From Olsenella_K sp050953285 (GTDB lineage: Bacteria > Actinomycetota > Coriobacteriia > Coriobacteriales > Atopobiaceae), in assembly GCA_050953285.1 (NCBI GenBank), contig JBMNMK010000001.1, positions 1-64,000 on the forward strand: 64,000 nucleotides of DNA. Direction: 5' to 3'. Made by a program: the position numbers and the translations under genes. The notes beneath the pieces are model-generated. The model did not search any database and had not been told where the DNA came from. It worked only from the letters and a program-made list of their open reading frames with translations. This document shows, piece after piece, positions 58,301-64,000 of this stretch; position 1 is the stretch's first letter; every line of letters begins with the position of its first letter.

Positions 58301-61300
58301 GCCCTTGAACGTGTCGGCGCTCGGTAGCTCGTCATCGCCCTTAACCCAGGTCTTGGTCACGGAGAGCGAGGTGGTTCCCGTGTTGGTCAGGTTGCCCTGT
58401 TCGTCGGTACTGACCGCGTAGCCAGCATCGGAAGCCTTCTTCTCGTCCTCGACGATCTTATAGGAGAGTGCGCGGCCCTGGTCGTCATACTGCGGCAGGT
58501 TCTCGTACGTGATGGTCCATGCGTTGGTGTCGGTACCGGACACCGTAGGCGCCGGGGCGTTCTGAACCGCGGTCCCGTCGGAGTACACGAGCGTCAGCCA
58601 ACCGGCAAACTCATCTGCCGTCGGGCGGTTGGCGCCGTCGTCAATCCACGTCTTGGTGATCGAGACGGATGTGGTACCAGTGCGGGTGTTGGTGATGGTG
58701 TAGCCGTTGGTGGCGTTGCCAGTGACAGCAGAGGTATAGCCGTCGATAGCGTCCTCGGAGACGGTATAGGTGTAGGTGTGCTCACCATCGCTTGCCACGA
58801 GGTTGTTGAAGACGCCGTGCCAGGCACTGTCCTCGCCGTAAAGCACGCCGTTGTCACCCGTGGTGAGCTGGTCGTCAGTTTCACCGTCGACCGTCACGGA
58901 GATGCCGGTGTCAGCAGGCTCGCCGCCGTCAGTAGAACGGAGCAGGCGAATAGTCGCAGACTTCGAGCCCTCGGCGTTGTCGTCGTGCCAGCTCTTCGTG
59001 AAGGAGACGTTGGTGCGCGTTGTGAGCACGTTGGTGAAGCTCGGCACCTCGACAGTGTTGCTGGTGGCGTCTATATAGGTGAGCGAAGACTCAAGGTTGC
59101 CGTCGCCGTCGTTATCGGTAACCTCGACAGTGGCGTGGTAGACGGCACTGTCGTAGGACACGTCGGTTGTGCCGCTGTTCTTCTCGACGATTGTGTACAC
59201 GAAGGTGCCCTTGTTGGTGTAGGAGATTGGGGCGAACGTTACGGTGCCGTCGGCCGCATTGGTCGCGGTTTGCAGCAGGTTGCCCGTGGTATCGGTACCC
59301 TCGAAGAGTTGGAAGGTAAACTCGCCATCCTGGAGCGTGCCGCCCTTGAATGTCTTTTGTGCCTTCATCTGCTGGCTGGTGGAACCAAGCGATCCGTTGG
59401 TGACGGTAAAGCCATCGGCGCTGTTGCCACTCGTGGCGGGGATCCAATCTCCGGTCGTTTTCTCACGAACCTTGTAGACGATGACGGCGCCATCAGCAGT
59501 GTACTTAGGCACGGAGGCAAAGCGGCCATGCCACTCGTCGAACTCGCCGACCTTGGTGTTGTCTGCCGTCACGCCATCATCGGGCGAGCCGTCAAGCTCG
59601 ATCTCAGAGACGACCTTATCACCGTTCAGCAGCTGGAGCGTGACGGACTTGGGCTGAACGCTCGAGTCCCAGGCCTTGGTCACGACAGGCTGGATGGTCT
59701 CGTTGTTGGTGTTGGTGATGGTGTAGCCGTCGGTGGCATCACCGGTGACTGCGGGGGTGTAGCCCTCAATGGCATCCTCGGAGACGGTATAGGCAATCTC
59801 GTGGCCATCCTTGCGGTCGTACTTAGCCAAGCCCTGGAAGGTGCCAGTCCAGCCGCTCTCAGCATCGAGCGTGAGCGTCTCGCCGGTATCGGAGCCATCA
59901 GCAAGCAGGTGCACGGTGACAGAGGAGCCCTCAGGACCGACCCAGGCCTTGGTTACAGAAACCGAGGTAGTAGTGGTGTTGGTGTTGGTGATGGTGTAGC
60001 CGTCGGTGGCATCACCGGTGACTGCGGGGGTGTAGCCCTCAATGGCATCCTCGGAGACAGTGTAGGCAATCTCGTGGCCATCCTTGCGGTCGTACTTAGC
60101 CAGGCCCTGGAAGGTGCCAGTCCAGCCGCTCTCAGCATCGAGCGTGAGCGTCTCGCCGGTATCGGAGCCATCAGCAAGCAGGTGCACGGTGACAGAGGAG
60201 CCTTCAGGACCGACCCAGGCCTTGGTTACAGAAACCGAGGTAGTAGTGGTGTTGGTGTTGGTGAATGTCCAATCACTCGAAGGAGTTACGCCAGCATACA
60301 CAAGGCTTGGACGGTTAGAGGGATCGCTTGGCGCATAAACTACCGGTGAGACGTCATCAGGGACACTGACAAGGTTAACCTCACTGGACCGCCCAGTCAG
60401 AGCCTCGAAAGCGGACATCTCATTTTCGGAGAGACCGCTCGCACTCGACTGGTCTATCCCATTGGTGTAGTACCAAATCGCAAGCTGTGTCACAACGCGA
60501 AGCTGGTCGTCGGAGAGGCTGTACTTGGCTTTCAGGCCAGCCGCATCGGCACCGTAACCGTTGTAAATGACCTTCACGACGTCGGAGTCAATGTTGGACG
60601 AACCAACAGTCTTTGCAGTGTAGATTACAGAATCGGTATAGCTTGGAATAATCTTTTCGTTGTCAAGCGAGAAAACAACACGCTGACCGCCGTCTTCCAG
60701 TGCAATAAGGTCCGTTCCGTCAACCGACCTCAACAATATTGCGGGGTAATTTGCATTCGTAGTGCTCACGTCGTCTGAGGTGGGTTCGATGGCGCTTGTC
60801 AGCGTCCAGTTATCACTCGTCGAGCTCTCCTCAACGGTATAGGTATAGGCGTTGCCGTTGCCGTCGACGGCCGGGAGGTTCTGGAACACGCCGTGCCACT
60901 CTGAGTCCTCATAGGCAGATGCCGTGGCGTCAGTGTCCACGGTGCCGTCAAGTGTCAGGGTGAGGCCAGCGTACTCCTTGACGCCACCGTTCACCTGGCG
61001 ATAGAGCTTGAAGCTAACGCTGCCACGCAGGCTTTCAGGCACGCCATCCCACGATTTGGTGACGCCGACCGAGGTGCTCTCGGTGTTATTCTCGGTGTTC
61101 TTGAGCGAGCCATTGTTAGAGACTGCCTCACTACTGCTCGGCGTGAAGCCGGCAGCGGCAGCCTTCTCGGCGTCTTCCTTGACGGTATAGGTGATTGTGT
61201 TGCCATCGGAATCCGTGGCAGGCAGGTCCTTATAGGTGACAGTCCAGGTGCCGTCGCTGTTGACGGTGATGGTGGGCTTGTAGTCTGTCGCCGTCTTGGT

Positions 61301-64000
61301 GCCGTTCGCATACAGGGTCAGCCAGTCAGCAAACTGGTCGGCAGAAGGAACAGTGCTGTTCTGCGCATCCCAGGTCTTGGTGAACGTGAATTCGGTCGTG
61401 GTGGGCGTCGTGCCAGAGTTGGTGAACTGGAACTCATTGAGCTGGGTAAGCGTAGCGGAGAGCAGCGCTTGGATACCATTGGCAGTGGTCGTGTAGATTG
61501 TCAGGCCGTAGCCAGCGGGGGGCTCCTTAATGCCAGCATCGGTGTTGTTGCCCACGAGGTCATCGAAGGCGCTTGCCATGTCAGGGTTATCCTTGAATTT
61601 CGTCGTTCCCTTCGTAGCATCATCGTACGACTCGGTGTAGTTCCAGATAGCCTCCTGAGTCACAATGCGGAACTGCTCATCTGTGAGGTTGTACTTGCTC
61701 TTGAGACTTGAGGCGTCGTTCGGATAGCCGTTGTAGAGGACCTTGAGGATAGCGGCCTTGAGGTCGATGTCGCTCCTGCCCTTGGTATTAATGGCGAGAA
61801 GCTCTTCTGAGGAGGCATTGACAATTTTTGTGCCGTACTCTTGCCCCGGCTGGGGGTAGTCTTTACCCAAGTCGAAGCAGTACACAACCTCGCCATCGAC
61901 AGACAGGTCATGATAGACCGAATTGTAGGAGCTGTGTTCTTCATCAGCCGTATAGTTCCCGCTGATAGTGTGGGACTGCAGGCTGTCGGATGAGACGTCT
62001 GAAGTGATCTGTTCGGTCTTGGTCAGCTCCCAGTTGTCGCTGGTCGTGGTCTCCTCGACGGTGTAGTTATACTGATCGCCGTTGAGATTTACGGTCGGGA
62101 GGTTCTGGAACACGCCGTGCCACTCTGAGTCCTCGTAGGCGGATGCCGTGGTGTCTGTGTCCGCGGTGCCGTCAAGTGTCAGAGTGAGGCCGGTGTCCTC
62201 TCCATCACGCAGGAGCTTGAAGGTGAGGGTGCCGCGCTTATCCTCGTCGACGTTATCCCAGACCTTGTTGACTGTGACCTGGCCAGTGAAAACGGGCGTA
62301 GTCTGAACGGTCCCGTGGATGAGGTTCTGGTAGTTCTTAACGACATTGCCATTGCCGTCCTGGCCAAGGATGTTTTCGTAAATATCGGCCTGAACCAGGC
62401 TGGGGTCAGTGACAGTTCCGGGGTTGTCGCTGATGAGCGTGTTGAAGACAGACTCGATAGCGGCCTTGTCAGAGGAACTCAGCGTGTCGGCGAGTGTCTT
62501 TTTGTCTGTGTACATCTGAGAGAGATAGTAGTCAAGCGAGCCGTCAGGGTCAGCACTCTGGTAGTTGGTGAAGTACCAGATGGCAGACTGGGTTGCCGCA
62601 TAGAACGCCGTACTCTGGGACACACTCGTGACACCGAGCAGGTCAGATGGGGTGTCTGCGTTACCATAGCCGTTCGCAAGGACGAGCTTCACGTGGTTGT
62701 AGGTATCTTCTGCGGTACGTACGCCACTGGGGCCATAGTAGGTGCGCGTGCCGTCGGTTTCCTCGCCCGCGATCTTGCCGAAGGTGACGGAATCTGCGTT
62801 GTCATGCTCCATGAAGGGCGTGGCGCCGGAATCGAGCGACTTGTTCAGCGGATCGGTAAGGTTGATGCAGTAGACCGGGGAGATAGTGCCCTTCGATGTG
62901 TCTTCTTTGCCGTTCGTGTAGTACTTGAGCTGGAGGGTGGTGTCGGTGTTGGGCTTGTACTGCCAACCCGTGTAGGAGCCCGTATCCACGAGTGTAAACG
63001 AGAAGGTCATCGGGTCGAGCGAGAGCTCCTGGCCGTCAGCTGTCTTAGCCGTGATGTTCACGGTTGCGGTGAGGGCGGAGCCGTCTTCCTTATGATAGAA
63101 GTAGTAATCAGCGTAGACGTCGTTGTTAATGTCGACTCCGGTGGAGCCAACCTTGGGCTGGATGGTGAAGGTCGCAGTCTCGCCAGGTGCCAGAGTCTTG
63201 CTGGTGACGCCGTCGCTTAGCTCGTACCACTGGATGTCACTCGTACGAAGGTCGCTGCCCGTTGAGGTATGGCAGGGGGTCGAGCTGAGGCTGAAGGTGA
63301 GGTTCTCTGTGCCCGTGTTCTCAATCGTGATGGTCTGGGCGTCGGGACGGTCCGCTCCGTAGAACAGTGTGCGCGAACCGAGGTTGGCATAGTAAGGCTG
63401 TACCTTGAAGGCAGGGCCTGAGGTCTCGTCATAGGCAGGAAGTTCGAGCACGGTTGGACCGTCGAAGAAGGTGCCGTCCTCGGTAGCGTAGCGAACGTAG
63501 ATCTTCTTTGCAGAGGAGCTTTGATCGGTCTTGGTCACTGTGACGGGGAGGTTAGAGAGGTCGCTCACGCTGACTGCAGTCCAGCCGTCCTTGACCGCCT
63601 GCTCACTCGAATCGGGAGCGTCATCGGTGGCATCCTGGATCTTGTAGTAGGCGGTGCCCTTTACGGTCGGGGTGATGGAGAGCTTGATTGTGGAGGCGTC
63701 GGTCCGCTCCGCGGAGAACTGGACCGATCCGGTCGTGGTGGAGTTAGACGAGGACGCGTCAGTCGTTCCGTACTTAGGCAGGTCCATCGTCGACATCTGG
63801 TAGATATTGGTGCCGTCAGTAAAGACAAGATAAATCTTCTTGGCATTTGTGCTTGAGACAGACTGCAGCACGCTGGCGCCGGAAGTGGTGGCGTCGAAGG
63901 TGGAGCCAGAGGTGAGGACCTCTGCCGCAGTGGGGGCTGAGTCAGTGGCCTCACGCACCATGTAGTAAACCGTGCCGTCGGTCGTAGACGGAACGGCGCC
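55331..64000 (-). CDS. giant LPxTG-type adhesin with thioester-like and Cna-B repeat domains, 5' end outside window
   Basis: At least 2889 residues; the frame continues past the right edge. N to C: partial beta-sandwich repeats, then thioester-type modules at about 62540-62900 (VYCINLTDP; ATQSAIWYF), 61630-61890 (VVYCFDLGKD; VTQEAIWNY) and 60450-60690 (VVFSLDN; VTQLAIWYY), interspersed with and followed by about 17 Cna-B domains (TSVSVTKAW..., YTVSEDA..., ITNT) and two FctA/pilin-type domains. In Cna-B, Lys, Asn and Glu form isopeptide bonds. The end is NTPSTGDVSS, a hydrophobic helix and RRRNKK: a sortase signal with TPSTG in place of LPxTG. The third module has lost the thioester cysteine. 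It probably mediates covalent attachment to host surfaces. Confidence 0.93.
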   Translation of the reverse strand, partial: GAVPSTTDGTVYYMVREATDSAPTAAEVLTSGSTFDATTSGASVLQSVSSTNAKKIYLVFTDGTNIYQMSTMDLPKYGTTDASSSNSTTTGSVQFSAERTDASTIKLSITPTVKGTAYYKIQDATDDAPDSSEQAVKDGWTAVSVSDLSNLPVTVTKTDQSSSAKKIYVRYATEDGTFFDGPTVLELPAYDETSGPAFKVQPYYANLGSRTLFYGADRPDAQTITIENTGTENLTFSLSSTPCHTSTGSDLRTSDIQWYELSDGVTSKTLAPGETATFTIQPKVGSTGVDINNDVYADYYFYHKEDGSALTATVNITAKTADGQELSLDPMTFSFTLVDTGSYTGWQYKPNTDTTLQLKYYTNGKEDTSKGTISPVYCINLTDPLNKSLDSGATPFMEHDNADSVTFGKIAGEETDGTRTYYGPSGVRTAEDTYNHVKLVLANGYGNADTPSDLLGVTSVSQSTAFYAATQSAIWYFTNYQSADPDGSLDYYLSQMYTDKKTLADTLSSSDKAAIESVFNTLISDNPGTVTDPSLVQADIYENILGQDGNGNVVKNYQNLIHGTVQTTPVFTGQVTVNKVWDNVDEDKRGTLTFKLLRDGEDTGLTLTLDGTADTDTTASAYEDSEWHGVFQNLPTVNLNGDQYNYTVEETTTSDNWELTKTEQITSDVSSDSLQSHTISGNYTADEEHSSYNSVYHDLSVDGEVVYCFDLGKDYPQPGQEYGTKIVNASSEELLAINTKGRSDIDLKAAILKVLYNGYPNDASSLKSKYNLTDEQFRIVTQEAIWNYTESYDDATKGTTKFKDNPDMASAFDDLVGNNTDAGIKEPPAGYGLTIYTTTANGIQALLSATLTQLNEFQFTNSGTTPTTTEFTFTKTWDAQNSTVPSADQFADWLTLYANGTKTATDYKPTITVNSDGTWTVTYKDLPATDSDGNTITYTVKEDAEKAAAAGFTPSSSEAVSNNGSLKNTENNTESTSVGVTKSWDGVPESLRGSVSFKLYRQVNGGVKEYAGLTLTLDGTVDTDATASAYEDSEWHGVFQNLPAVDGNGNAYTYTVEESSTSDNWTLTSAIEPTSDDVSTTNANYPAILLRSVDGTDLIALEDGGQRVVFSLDNEKIIPSYTDSVIYTAKTVGSSNIDSDVVKVIYNGYGADAAGLKAKYSLSDDQLRVVTQLAIWYYTNGIDQSSASGLSENEMSAFEALTGRSSEVNLVSVPDDVSPVVYAPSDPSNRPSLVYAGVTPSSDWTFTNTNTTTTSVSVTKAWVGPEGSSVTVHLLADGSDTGETLTLDAESGWTGTFQGLAKYDRKDGHEIAYTVSEDAIEGYTPAVTGDATDGYTITNTNTTTTSVSVTKAWVGPEGSSVTVHLLADGSDTGETLTLDAESGWTGTFQGLAKYDRKDGHEIAYTVSEDAIEGYTPAVTGDATDGYTITNTNNETIQPVVTKAWDSSVQPKSVTLQLLNGDKVVSEIELDGSPDDGVTADNTKVGEFDEWHGRFASVPKYTADGAVIVYKVREKTTGDWIPATSGNSADGFTVTNGSLGSTSQQMKAQKTFKGGTLQDGEFTFQLFEGTDTTGNLLQTATNAADGTVTFAPISYTNKGTFVYTIVEKNSGTTDVSYDSAVYHATVEVTDNDGDGNLESSLTYIDATSNTVEVPSFTNVLTTRTNVSFTKSWHDDNAEGSKSATIRLLRSTDGGEPADTGISVTVDGETDDQLTTGDNGVLYGEDSAWHGVFNNLVASDGEHTYTYTVSEDAIDGYTSAVTGNATNGYTITNTRTGTTSVSITKTWIDDGANRPTADEFAGWLTLVYSDGTAVQNAPAPTVSGTDTNAWTITYENLPQYDDQGRALSYKIVEDEKKASDAGYAVSTDEQGNLTNTGTTSLSVTKTWVKGDDELPSADTFKGWVKLYITGQGDQDKDVTADYADKLSITEGENNVWTVSYTGLPALKSGSYKITEDATKAADAGYTLVTDASGNMTNKGTKTTSVSITKKWVDGTSTRPSQGEFAGWFKLYANGEEITGYTPTVSGDVDSDTWTVTYSKLPILSEGEYTIKETVPEDAGYTASTTEGISNGGTITNTGTTSVSITKVWQDNDATRPSAEQFVSWLTLKDPQGNAVSAEPQVSDNGDNTWTVTYSNLPALSSGEYTIEEDSDKAAAAGYTVSHDGATITNTGKDRGRTSVSITKTWKDGGDTNRPDAKTFASWLTLEYSDGTAVQNAPTPTITQNGDSWTITYSGLYAEDENGNPITYKIVESETAAKDAGYSVSYGDGAITNTRTGTVQPKVAKTWLAGTTKAQSLTIDLQRLEGGKWIRVDSVVLNDANGWKSTFGEHEKFDSEGKLYSYRVVEQGAEAYVVSTEGDPVNGFTVTNAPLGAAKVSLSATKTVNGAAPAGKTYQFTLSEGEKVLQTVTSDAQNGAVTFGDLVFTEAGPHTYTVKEVVGNDELTTYDRTVYTVKVNVTRAEDSNTLTATTTITNDSQPVDGMTFNNTVNEKISVPVEKKWADGVADESATVELLANGEHTGKTLTLNESNGWKGSFNDLDKVDASGNQITYSLYEDTAWHYQVASDGNGGLVITNSPEVTEVNVRKDWADGASGDSATVELYCDGQATGKILTLTEDNGWSGSFDNLLKTDKDGKAHTYTVVELANNYNVNYSTADDGTLVVTNGPSKETVNVPVDKRWVDSAQGTSATIELVSNGEKTGKTVTLTEDNGWKGSFDDLPKYDSRGQKITYTVVEDTAVWNYTVTKNDDGSFTVANGPSTQFVSVPVHKEWANGASGKFATIELLANGEHTGKTVTLTEGNDWSASFDDLPKYDNQGNEISYTVAEQTSDWLYTVTPDGNGGYVVTNYPKPSKPDSPTNTPSTGDVSSLAGAGMLALAGMGSLLAGLRRRNKK
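59705..60263 (-). repeat. recent tandem duplication of one Cna-B domain (273-bp unit)
   Basis: Two head-to-tail copies, offset by exactly 273 bp (91 codons), differ at only a few bases that I can see (for example GACGGT/GACAGT, AGCCAAG/AGCCAGG, CCCTCAGG/CCTTCAGG). Other Cna-B repeats in the gene are far more diverged. Confidence 0.93.

Noticed and set aside
59705..60263. CRISPR-like or satellite repeat
   Set aside because: The 273-bp repeats are in-frame protein domains. No short repeats with unique spacers exist anywhere in the window.
58778..60349. Long open frame (523 codons) on the plus strand opposite the giant adhesin gene, and another at 55643-57037
   Set aside because: Both are mirror frames of repeated Cna-B codons with Val/Gly-rich low-complexity products and no ribosome site or family motifs.

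Overview
The window looks like a chromosomal segment of a Gram-positive anaerobe of the class Coriobacteriia, probably an Atopobium/Olsenella-type member of the Atopobiaceae. This is inferred from the combination of a D-alanylation (dlt) pathway, an LPxTG-type surface protein, IorAB plus an adenylate-forming ligase, a flavodiiron protein and moderately GC-rich DNA; the 16S sequence could settle it. One ParB/parS site (52845-52860) suggests that the origin of replication is not far away. The rRNA operon is read leftward, so the replication fork probably travels right to left with oriC to the right.

Layout. 0-12.4 kb: metabolism and RNA enzymes (end of a YfcE-like phosphodiesterase, adenine deaminase, a small HTH membrane regulator, the operon ligase-iorA-iorB for aromatic 2-oxoacid oxidation, metA, a DEAD-box helicase, an RlmI-like methyltransferase, tadA, tRNA-Ser(UGA)). 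12.4-20.1 kb: envelope genes (LemA, a permuted GH3 glycosidase with two membrane anchors, PRC-barrel, YtxH-like, a stand-alone cyanophycin-synthetase N-domain protein, CorC/HlyC). 20.3-29.7 kb: teichoic-acid D-alanylation (dltA, dltC, a DltD-like protein, and a divergent dltB-like MBOAT separated by a flavodiiron protein), then a secreted L,D-transpeptidase with ricin-like repeats. 29.9-35.1 kb: rRNA operon (5S, 23S, 16S on the minus strand, no spacer tRNA). 35.3-48.2 kb: an apparently uncharacterised cell-surface glycan locus with a GT-C-like membrane protein, four GT2 glycosyltransferases, DUF2304, a DegT aminotransferase, a Wzx-type flippase and three ATP-grasp ligases. 48.2-55.1 kb: a broken DUF1801 gene, an EF-G-like GTPase, a radical SAM enzyme, parS, an RlmD-like methyltransferase and a decayed EAL gene. 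55.3 kb to the end: one giant surface adhesin (over 2,880 residues in the window) with three thioester-type modules, many Cna-B repeats and a sorting signal.

Together the genes describe an organism investing heavily in its envelope: D-alanylated polymers, L,D-crosslinking, a glycan locus probably using ATP-grasp ligases, and a covalent adhesin. The most unexpected signal is at DNA level. The nonamer GGCGAGAAG occurs 19 times by eye on both strands, in several reading frames and in gaps between genes, including as the two arms of a terminator, where about 0.5 would be expected by chance. It behaves like a DNA uptake sequence, a Chi-like site or another genome-wide signal.

All coordinates and motif counts were read by eye. 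No database search, folding or statistics were run.
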